From NCBI GenBank assembly GCA_902802975.1, contig CADCOF010000312.1:1-5147 (forward strand): 5,147 nt of DNA. Reading direction: 5' to 3'. Of the stretch, positions 1-4,026 are shown in pieces. The DNA is from an uncultured Ruminococcus sp. GTDB taxonomy: Bacteria; Bacillota; Clostridia; Oscillospirales; Acutalibacteraceae. Position numbers and translations under genes: made by a program. The notes beneath the pieces were generated by a model. It was not told the DNA's origin and searched no databases. It saw only the letters and a list, made by a program, of their open reading frames with translations. The stretch's first letter is position 1; each line of letters begins with the position of its first letter.

Positions 1-103
1 ACAACGACAATAATAGTTTGTGCAGTGTGAAAATTGTGGTCGAGAGTGATGGACTCAGATCAAGCATTAATTCCGCATTACGCATTCCGAATTAGCAAAA
101 CAA

Positions 104-120
104 CTCCACTCTCCACTCTC
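104..120 (+). repeat. Period-7 tandem repeat CTCCACT
   Basis: CTCCACT occurs at 104-110 and 111-117 and is followed by a partial third unit, CTC. The expansion is absent from the partner repeat at the window end, so it looks like local slippage within copy 1. Confidence 0.75.
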
Positions 121-141
121 AACACTGAAAAAAGTGTTGAG
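118..141 (+). repeat. Small perfect hairpin inside repeat copy 1
   Basis: CTCAACACT (118-126) pairs exactly with AGTGTTGAG (133-141) around the loop GAAAAA. No T-tract follows on either strand, so it is not a standard intrinsic terminator. The corresponding part of the partner repeat pairs poorly. Confidence 0.7.
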
Positions 142-175
142 GAAAAGATTTATGTCGTTTACTATAAATCTCCTC

Positions 176-204
176 TTGCATGATCGGATTATTTGTGATA
201 AAAT
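176..204 (+). promoter_or_regulatory. Probable sigmaA promoter of rimM-trmD
   Basis: TTGCAT (176-181) lies 17 bases before TAAAAT (199-204), and a TG at 196-197 gives an extended -10. Transcription would start near 211, leaving a leader of about 15 bases that holds the ribosome binding site. It begins ten bases after the dispersed repeat ends. This is a sequence match only; no start site is known. Confidence 0.7.
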
Positions 205-212
205 ATACGCAT

Positions 213-218
213 GAGGTG
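213..218 (+). promoter_or_regulatory. Ribosome binding site deciding the rimM start
   Basis: GAGGTG lies 7 bases before the ATG at 226. The in-frame ATG at 211 would sit on top of this site and at the predicted transcription start, so 226 is preferred. Confidence 0.8.
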
Positions 219-225
219 TTATAAC

Positions 226-741
226 ATGGATAAAAAAAGATATCTTGAGATAGGGCAGATCGTCAGTACACATGGTCTTAAAGGCGATGTGCGTGTAGAC
301 CCGTGGTGCGATGGTCCCGAATTTCTCTGCGCGTTCAAAACGCTGTACAAAAAGGATGGTACTCCCGTCAAGATTGAGCGTTCTTTTGTTCAGAAAAATG
401 TTGCCGTTATGAAGATTGCCGGTGTTGATTCCATTGAGCAGGCTGACCTTCTCAGACGGACAATTTTGTATATGGACAGGCAGGACGTTACACTTGACGA
501 GGGCGTTTATTTTGTGCAGGATATACTGGGCTGCGAGGTGCGCAACGCAGATACCAATGAGCTTTACGGCAAAGTTACCGATGTGATCAGAACAGGCGCA
601 AACGATGTGTATCAGATCACCGACGACAGCGGCAAAAATGTTCTGATACCGGTTATCGATGATGTGGTGAAGGATACCAATGTCGATAATAGGCTCATTA
701 CAATAACTCCGATCAAGGGGCTGTTTGACGATGAGGATTGA
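226..741 (+). CDS. rimM: Ribosome maturation factor RimM
   Basis: RimM is a cytoplasmic assembly factor that helps mature the 30S head, through 16S rRNA processing and binding of S19. The 171-residue product matches the family length (about 165-180). Residues 9-24, with IGQIVSTHGLKGDVRV, are the characteristic N-terminal RimM-domain motif. The C-terminal half is the PRC-barrel, with GANDVY at 124-129, IPVIDDVV at 141-148 and the usual KGLF close to the end. The start at 226 is chosen over 211 because GAGGTG lies 7 bases upstream and the extra MRCYN is not family-like. The gene overlaps trmD by 11 bases, a coupling typical of the rimM-trmD operon. rpsP, normally upstream, is not seen within the 225 bases before it. 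Family identity is secure. Confidence 0.97.
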   Translation: MDKKRYLEIGQIVSTHGLKGDVRVDPWCDGPEFLCAFKTLYKKDGTPVKIERSFVQKNVAVMKIAGVDSIEQADLLRRTILYMDRQDVTLDEGVYFVQDILGCEVRNADTNELYGKVTDVIRTGANDVYQITDDSGKNVLIPVIDDVVKDTNVDNRLITITPIKGLFDDED

Positions 742-1489
742 TATCATTACGCTGTTTCCCGAAATGTGCGAAGCCGTAATGGGGGAGAGTATTATCGGTC
801 GAGCGCGGAAGAGTGGTGCGATTGAAGTCAATTGCCACCAGCTGAGGGATTACGCTTTCGATAAGCACAGACGTGTTGATGACGCGCCATATGGCGGCGG
901 TATGGGCATGCTGATGATGGCGGAGCCTATCGCACTTTGCTATGAGGCTATTTGTGAAAAGACTCAAATACGTCCGCATTTTATATATATGTCTCCTCAG
1001 GGCGAGACGCTGACTCAAAACACGCTCAAGCGGCTCAGCGCATATGATAATATATGCCTGCTGTGCGGTCACTACGAGGGCGTTGACGAGCGTTTGATTG
1101 AGGAATATATCGACGAGGAGATATCCATTGGAGACTATGTTCTAACAGGCGGTGAGCTGCCTGCGCTTGTGCTTGCGGATTCGCTTGCACGGCTTGTTCC
1201 CGGTGTGTTGGCGAGTGACGAGTGCTTCGAGATGGAGAGTCATTACAACGGGTTGCTTGAGTACCCGCAGTACACACGCCCTCAGGTGTGGCATGGTAGG
1301 GAAGTTCCCGCTGTTTTGCTGAGTGGTCATCATAAGAATATCGAGCAATTCAGACGAGAGGAAGCGATAAAGAGAACCGCAAGGAAGCGTCCGGAACTCT
1401 TAGATCATGCTGATCTTACCGAAGAGGAGCGGCAGCGGGTTGCACCCACTGGCGGGTATGCACCCGCCGGCAGATCGCACACCAACTAA
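731..1489 (+). CDS. trmD: tRNA (guanine-N1-)-methyltransferase TrmD
   Basis: TrmD uses S-adenosylmethionine to methylate N1 of G37 in tRNAs reading CNN/UNN-type codons, preventing +1 frameshifting. It is a SPOUT-class trefoil-knot homodimer. In this 252-residue product MRIDIITLFPEM opens the chain, YMSPQGETLTQ (86-96) and LLCGHYEGVDER (110-121) form the knot and cofactor site, GDYVLTGGELP (134-144) follows, and Asp150 in LADSLARLVPG is the likely catalytic base. GLLEYPQYTRP (174-184) is the tRNA-facing segment. ATG 731 lies 10 bases after AAGGGG and gives the canonical N-terminus; a TTG at 725 is less likely. The normal family sequence fades after ADLTEEER (about residue 234). Residues 241-252 (GGYAPAGRSHTN) are encoded by a repeat hairpin and its flank also found beyond accA, so the C-terminal tail is probably acquired. 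The core is intact, so the enzyme is probably functional. Confidence 0.98.
   Translation: MRIDIITLFPEMCEAVMGESIIGRARKSGAIEVNCHQLRDYAFDKHRRVDDAPYGGGMGMLMMAEPIALCYEAICEKTQIRPHFIYMSPQGETLTQNTLKRLSAYDNICLLCGHYEGVDERLIEEYIDEEISIGDYVLTGGELPALVLADSLARLVPGVLASDECFEMESHYNGLLEYPQYTRPQVWHGREVPAVLLSGHHKNIEQFRREEAIKRTARKRPELLDHADLTEEERQRVAPTGGYAPAGRSHTN
1449..1475 (+). repeat. Repeat module A, copy in the trmD 3' end
   Basis: GGCGGGT (1451-1457) pairs with ACCCGCC (1462-1468) around a 4-base loop, and C1449-G1470 and a T-G wobble extend the stem. Bases 1451-1475 match 20 of 25 positions of the reverse complement of 3197-3221, next to the accA stop. Base 1451 is the first base of trmD codon 241, so the module is translated. 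No T-tract follows, so it is not a simple terminator. Confidence 0.75.
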
Positions 1490-1555
1490 ATGCAAACATT
1501 AGCTTTATCGCCTGCGCCCAACTGTTTTTACAAACGCGTGCAAGAAAGTTGGTGT
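1479..1555. repeat. Inverted repeat spanning the trmD stop
   Basis: ACACCAACT (1479-1487) and AGTTGGTGT (1547-1555) are perfect 9-base complements separated by 59 bases that contain module B. TCG at 1475-1477 and CGA at 1558-1560 could extend the pairing past a small internal loop. The trmD stop codon begins at the edge of the left arm. This may be a long RNA stem or the ends of a small element. Confidence 0.5.
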
Positions 1556-1690
1556 TTCGAAAAGTATAAGCGCGTAATGCCTGCGGTCATGGTTAATGAG
1601 TACAAATAGTAGTAAAAATTATGTTTATTTTTCACAAAGAAAAAGTTGTTAAAATTGTTTGAATAGTTCATCACTCCAAAGTTGCAAAAA
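1490..1690. other. Gene-free spacer between trmD and the HPr gene
   Basis: No coding sequence is supported. The first part (1500-1523) is repeat-family DNA, an exact 24-base inverted match to 5055-5078. Bases 1524-1610 are mixed-composition sequence with no clear motif. Bases 1610-1690 are AT-rich and lead into the HPr promoter. I see no intrinsic terminator for trmD and no rplS, which usually follows trmD. Confidence 0.6.
1500..1523 (+). repeat. Repeat module B, copy downstream of trmD
   Basis: These 24 bases are an exact reverse complement of 5055-5078. The core at 1505-1521 (TTATCGCCTGCGCCCAA) also matches the reverse complement of 3150-3166 at 15 of 17 positions. It lies 29 bases after module A; the corresponding gap beyond accA is 30 bases. 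Confidence 0.85.
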
Positions 1691-1695
1691 GGTAG

Positions 1696-1723
1696 TTGAC
1701 GATTATTTTTAATGTGATATAAT
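1696..1723 (+). promoter_or_regulatory. Strong sigmaA promoter of the HPr gene
   Basis: TTGACG (1696-1701), a 16-base spacer and a perfect TATAAT (1718-1723) with TG at 1715-1716 make a near-consensus extended -10 promoter. Transcription should begin near 1730, giving a leader of about 60 bases. No catabolite-responsive element was seen by eye around it. Confidence 0.85.
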
Positions 1724-1773
1724 ATTGGTGTAGCCTTTATTTGAAACTAAAGCCGATATATGCCAAACCAAAT

Positions 1774-1782
1774 GGAGAGGGG
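1774..1782 (+). promoter_or_regulatory. Ribosome binding site deciding the HPr start
   Basis: GGAGAGGGG lies 9 bases before the ATG at 1792. An in-frame TTG at 1741 has no such site and would add 17 residues foreign to HPr proteins. Confidence 0.85.
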
Positions 1783-1791
1783 TCAATCAAA

Positions 1792-2055
1792 ATGTGTGTT
1801 AAGGAAGTATTAGTAGAAAATCAAGTGGGTCTTCACGCTCGTCCCGCGACATTCTTTATTCAAAAGGCTAATGAGTATAAGAGTTCGATATGGGTTGAGA
1901 AGGAAGAACGCAGAGTGAACGCAAAGAGTCTTTTGGGCGTGCTTTCACTGGGAATCGTGGGAGGCACAAATATTAAGATCCTTGCTGACGGCTCTGACGA
2001 GGATGAGGCTGTTGACGGTCTTATTCAGCTTGTAAAGAGTGGATTCGCATCGTAA
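1792..2055 (+). CDS. ptsH: HPr family phosphocarrier protein
   Basis: HPr carries phosphate from enzyme I to the sugar-specific EIIA proteins of the phosphotransferase system in the cytoplasm. In Firmicutes it is also phosphorylated on Ser46 by HPr kinase to act with CcpA in catabolite repression. The 87-residue product has the standard length. GLHARPAT (13-20) carries the phosphorylatable His15 with Arg17, and AKSLLGVLSLGI (44-55) places Ser46 in its usual context. Both residues being present argues against a Crh-type paralogue, which lacks His15. The gene stands alone between a strong promoter and a terminator, with no ptsI beside it, so it is a monocistronic unit. It could be one of several HPr paralogues in the genome; the symbol is therefore less certain than the family. 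Confidence 0.94.
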   Translation: MCVKEVLVENQVGLHARPATFFIQKANEYKSSIWVEKEERRVNAKSLLGVLSLGIVGGTNIKILADGSDEDEAVDGLIQLVKSGFAS

Positions 2056-2076
2056 AATATAATACTTGATTTCAGG

Positions 2077-2109
2077 AACGCCGTATCTCTATAAGGTACG
2101 GCGTTTTTT
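2077..2109 (+). terminator. Intrinsic terminator of the HPr gene
   Basis: AACGCCGTA (2077-2085) pairs perfectly with TACGGCGTT (2097-2105). A T-G and a C-G pair extend the stem to 11 base pairs around a 7-base loop, and the T-run 2104-2109 follows. The T-run overlaps the stop codon of the convergent sigG (2108-2110). On the minus strand the stem has no following T-run, so it serves sigG poorly if at all. Confidence 0.9.
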
Positions 2110-2887
2110 AGCTGCTGCGTATTTTCTCTATAGCACCCTTTTCGATACGGCTTATCTGTGCCTGAGAAATGCCGATTTCCTTTGCAGTCTCCATTTGCGT
2201 TTTGCCAATATAGAAACGCAGTGCGAGAATGCGTTTCTCACGTTCGGTGAGTTTGTTCATTGCGTCCTTGATAGAAAGCTCTTCGAGAAGACCCGATTCG
2301 CTGTTTCTGTCGCTTATCTGATCCATCACGTATACAGTGTCTGTACCGTCCGAAAACACCGGCTCATAAAGCGACACAGGCTCTACAACCGCCTCCAGTG
2401 CGATTACAACATCTTCGCGAGGGCGGTCTATCTCATTGGCGATTTCTTCGACTGTTGGGTCACGTGAGAGTGTGTTTTGCAGTTTCTCACGCGCCTGCAT
2501 TGCGCGGTACGCAGTATCCCTAACGGAGCGGCTGACGCGAATATAGCTGTTGTCACGCAGGTAGCGGCGTACTTCTCCTATTATCATCGGAACGCCGTAT
2601 GTTGAAAAACGAACGTCAAGCGTGTCGTCAAAATTATCTATCGCCTTCATAAGCCCGATACACCCCACTTGAAAAAGATCGTCGGGCGATTCGCCTCTGT
2701 TTGAGAATTTCTGCACAACGCTCAAAACAAGCCTCAGATTTCCTTCTATCAGTTTTTTTCGTGCATCACTTGCGGATTCTTTGTCGCCATGTTTAACTAC
2801 AGCAAGCAGACTGCGCTTTTCTTCTTCACTGAGGACTTTCAGATGTGACGTGTTTACGCCGCAAATTTCAACTTTATTGTACTGCAT
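2108..2887 (-). CDS. sigG: RNA polymerase sigma-G, forespore-specific sigma factor
   Basis: SigmaG directs late forespore transcription during endospore formation (small acid-soluble proteins, germination proteins, spoIVB). The 259-residue product has the family length. The N-terminal NKVEICGVNTS (4-14) is diagnostic of SigG. Region 2 includes NLRLVLSVVQKF (50-61), DDLFQVGCIGLMKAIDNFD (69-87) and FSTYGVPMIIGEVRRYLRD (94-112). Region 3 covers about 120-180. Region 4 has a helix-turn-helix around QMETAKEIGISQAQISRIEK (231-250). The minus-strand GGAGG at 2899-2903 lies 11 bases before the ATG. A candidate sigmaF/sigmaG-type promoter lies at 2928-2957, as expected for a gene switched on by sigmaF and then autoregulated. 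spoIIGA and sigE, common upstream neighbours, are absent; accDA precedes it instead. The alternatives SigF and SigE fit the N-terminus less well. Confidence 0.97.
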   Translation of the reverse strand: MQYNKVEICGVNTSHLKVLSEEEKRSLLAVVKHGDKESASDARKKLIEGNLRLVLSVVQKFSNRGESPDDLFQVGCIGLMKAIDNFDDTLDVRFSTYGVPMIIGEVRRYLRDNSYIRVSRSVRDTAYRAMQAREKLQNTLSRDPTVEEIANEIDRPREDVVIALEAVVEPVSLYEPVFSDGTDTVYVMDQISDRNSESGLLEELSIKDAMNKLTEREKRILALRFYIGKTQMETAKEIGISQAQISRIEKGAIEKIRSS

Positions 2888-2898
2888 AAAAAATTGAT

Positions 2899-2903
2899 CC
2901 TCC
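2899..2903 (-). promoter_or_regulatory. Ribosome binding site of sigG
   Basis: A perfect GGAGG on the minus strand lies 11 bases before the ATG, a little farther than usual. There is no competing start in frame. Confidence 0.75.
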
Positions 2904-2927
2904 GTTTACGGTTACTTTATATACATA

Positions 2928-2957
2928 AAGTATTGCCGTATATCGGGGAATCAATTC
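2928..2957 (-). promoter_or_regulatory. Candidate sigmaF/sigmaG-type promoter of sigG
   Basis: Read on the minus strand, GAATT (2957-2953) is followed by 15 bases and GGCAATACTT (2937-2928). This is close to the known forespore pattern of a GYATA/GHATR-like -35 and a GGnnAnAHT-like -10. The last base of each half deviates from the consensus. Transcription would start about 30 bases before the ATG, upstream of the ribosome binding site. A match to SigF/SigG consensus here fits the gene's known regulation. Confidence 0.6.
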
Positions 2958-2973
2958 ATATTTATATTTGGAA

Positions 2974-3005
2974 ATTTGTACCGGCGGCGTGCCGCCGGTA
3001 CAAAT
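2974..3005. repeat. Perfect 15-base-pair palindrome
   Basis: Bases 2974-2988 are the exact reverse complement of 2991-3005, with only GT between. The inner ten pairs (TACCGGCGGC) are GC-rich. It lies 16 bases upstream of the -35 of the candidate sigG promoter and about 220 bases beyond accA. Neither strand has a proper T-run after it. It could be a REP-like element, a protein-binding site or a transcript-end stabiliser. Confidence 0.85.
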
Positions 3006-3043
3006 ACGCTCACAAACTTTCTTTGGAAACATCAAACTATATA

Positions 3044-3074
3044 GCCCGCGCCTTACATCATGTTGGGCGCGGGC
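3044..3074. repeat. GC-only hairpin overlapping a module B relative
   Basis: GCCCGCGCC (3044-3052) pairs perfectly with GGCGCGGGC (3066-3074) around a 13-base loop. The right arm belongs to TTGGGCGCGGGC (3063-3074), which resembles module B at 5057-5068 with one difference. The left side aligns with 5035-5041 at a similar spacing. No T-run follows on either strand. Confidence 0.75.
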
Positions 3075-3149
3075 AAAAGACTACAGTTTAAAATATGCTT
3101 TGTGCGCGAATTGCGTGTGCCCGCCCGGTGACCGTTGTTAGGGACGAAT

Positions 3150-3166
3150 TTGGACGCGGGCGATAA
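3150..3166 (-). repeat. Repeat module B, copy beyond accA
   Basis: Its minus strand matches 1505-1521 at 15 of 17 positions. It lies 30 bases downstream of module A in the sense of accA, the same arrangement as beyond trmD. Confidence 0.7.
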
Positions 3167-3196
3167 GTTGGATAAATAATTGAAGTCGATTCGCGT

Positions 3197-3221
3197 ATCT
3201 GCCCGCGGGAGCAAGCCCACC
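3197..3221 (-). repeat. Repeat module A, copy abutting the accA stop
   Basis: On the minus strand it starts two bases after the accA stop codon (3223-3225) and matches 1451-1475 at 20 of 25 positions. It retains a weaker GTGGG/CCCGC hairpin with one wobble pair. CAGAT closes both copies. Confidence 0.7.
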
Positions 3222-3222
3222 G

Positions 3223-4026
3223 CTAGTTGTTGTCTACGGTTCTTGTGAAATAGCCGAATTGGCGGAAACGTTCGTAACGTGCTGTCAGAAGTTCATCATC
3301 GGACATTGCCGAAAGCGCAGCGATATCTTTCTTGATCTGATGTCTGATAGAATTGCACATCTTGTCAAAATGATCGAAATCCTCTGTGATAATACCCTCG
3401 ATTACCTTGAATTCTCTCATGTTTTTCGCTGTGATCTTCAGGCATTCCGCAGCGTCTGCAACTTTGCCGCTGTCTTTCCACAAAATGCTCGCGCAGCCCT
3501 CAGGCGAAATTACCGAGTAAACCGCGTTCTCCATCATGTATACTCTGTCTGCCGTTGCAAGACCAAGCGCGCCGCCGCTGCCGCCTTCGCCTGTGATGAT
3601 CGAAATAATAGGAGTTTTGAGTCCCATCATCTCCAGAATGTTTTCGGCAATAGCCTGCCCTTGACCGCGCTGCTCCGCTTCTGCACCCGGATATGCACCC
3701 AAAGTGTCAACAAAACAAATTACGGGACGGTGGAATTTTTCTGCCTGCTTCATAAGTCTGAGTGCTTTTCTGTAACCTTCCGGTTTGGGACAGCCAAAAT
3801 TTCTTGCGAGTCTTGACTGAAGATCGGTTCCTTTGTCAATGGCAATAAATGTCGCCGGGATACCATCGTCAATAAATCCTACGCCGCTGTAAATCGCCGC
3901 GTCATCGCCGAATCTGCGGTCGCCGTGAAGTTCCATGTGGCTTTTGAATATTTTGTCTACATATGCGCTGCCTGTGGGACGAGTGCTTGCACGCGCAATT
4001 TTTAGCTTTTCATATGCCGTACTCAT
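3223..4026 (-). CDS. accA: Acetyl-CoA carboxylase carboxyltransferase subunit alpha
   Basis: With AccD this forms the carboxyltransferase that moves CO2 from biotin on the carrier protein to acetyl-CoA, making malonyl-CoA for fatty-acid synthesis. The 267-residue product shows ELHGDRRFGDD (32-42), RNFGCPKPEGYRKALRLM (75-92), FVDTLGAYPG (105-114), the glycine-rich oxyanion motif GEGGSGGALGL (146-156), and SVISPEGCASILWKD (171-185). It is about 50 residues shorter than E. coli and Bacillus AccA; the missing part is the helical N-terminal extension, as in other short clostridial forms. The start is supported by minus-strand GGGAGGTG 7 bases upstream and an ATGA overlap with accD, indicating coupled translation and equal subunit supply. 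Its stop codon abuts repeat module A. The carboxylase subunits accB and accC are not within the window. Confidence 0.97.
   Translation of the reverse strand: MSTAYEKLKIARASTRPTGSAYVDKIFKSHMELHGDRRFGDDAAIYSGVGFIDDGIPATFIAIDKGTDLQSRLARNFGCPKPEGYRKALRLMKQAEKFHRPVICFVDTLGAYPGAEAEQRGQGQAIAENILEMMGLKTPIISIITGEGGSGGALGLATADRVYMMENAVYSVISPEGCASILWKDSGKVADAAECLKITAKNMREFKVIEGIITEDFDHFDKMCNSIRHQIKKDIAALSAMSDDELLTARYERFRQFGYFTRTVDNN

Larger units (their letters stand above)
81..166 (+). repeat. Dispersed repeat, copy 1 (inverted partner at 5077-5147)
   Basis: Bases 81-109 are the exact reverse complement of 5119-5147 (29 of 29), and bases 140-166 are the exact reverse complement of 5077-5103 (27 of 27). 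The parts between are alignable, but copy 1 carries about 13 extra bases made of a CTCCACT duplication. Homology to the partner stops at 166, just before the rimM promoter. The other copy runs off the window end, so the full length is unknown. It has no coding capacity. It resembles a MITE or other short intergenic repeat, but its family is not identified. Confidence 0.85.
1..175. other. Gene-free leader upstream of rimM
   Basis: I recognise no gene here. A + strand frame is open from base 3 to a stop near 93, but it has no recognisable motif and its last third is repeat DNA, so I do not call it. From about base 61 the stretch has GCATT/ATTCC-rich sequence of the kind often seen in dispersed intergenic repeats, then the repeat at 81-166, a period-7 tandem CTCCACT at 104-120, and a small hairpin at 118-141. 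The genes usually found before rimM in Firmicutes (ffh, rpsP, a KH-domain gene) are not visible in these bases. Confidence 0.6.
2888..3222. other. Palindrome-rich gene-free stretch between sigG and accA
   Basis: No credible gene lies here. An open + strand frame at 2894-3091 merely crosses the palindromes and has no family motif. From left to right the stretch holds the sigG ribosome binding site and promoter, the 32-base palindrome (2974-3005), the GC-only hairpin (3044-3074), a nested pair of inverted arms (CGCGAAT 3105-3111 with ATTCGCG 3189-3195; GCCCGC 3119-3124 with GCGGGC 3156-3161), module B (3150-3166) and module A (3197-3221). No canonical terminator for accA is present. Confidence 0.75.

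Noticed and set aside
3..92. Possible 3' end of an upstream gene at the window start
   Set aside because: The frame is open but short, shows no family motif and its last third is repeat sequence; a real gene end cannot be shown.
725..730. TTG at 725 as the trmD start
   Set aside because: It is only 4 bases from the AAGGGG site and adds two non-family residues before the canonical MRIDIITLFPEM.
67..831. Long open frame on the minus strand across rimM and the start of trmD
   Set aside because: It lies opposite two clear protein genes, has no family motif and no ribosome binding site; it is a shadow frame.
1524..1690. tRNA, riboswitch or catabolite-responsive site before the HPr gene
   Set aside because: No cloverleaf, no known riboswitch core and no convincing match to a cre site could be found by eye.
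1741..1791. TTG at 1741 as the HPr start
   Set aside because: It adds 17 residues not found in HPr proteins and lacks a binding site; ATG 1792 follows GGAGAGGGG and puts His at position 15.
2974..3074. Palindromes read as intrinsic terminators of accA
   Set aside because: Neither hairpin is followed by a T-run on the minus strand, so they are listed as repeats instead.
2894..3091. Open + strand frame of 65 codons between sigG and accA
   Set aside because: It runs through the sigG promoter and two palindromes, has no recognisable protein motif and starts without a ribosome binding site.
3259..3816. Long + strand frame opposite accA, and similar frames opposite accD
   Set aside because: Cysteine- and arginine-rich antisense readings of conserved carboxyltransferase genes; no independent support.
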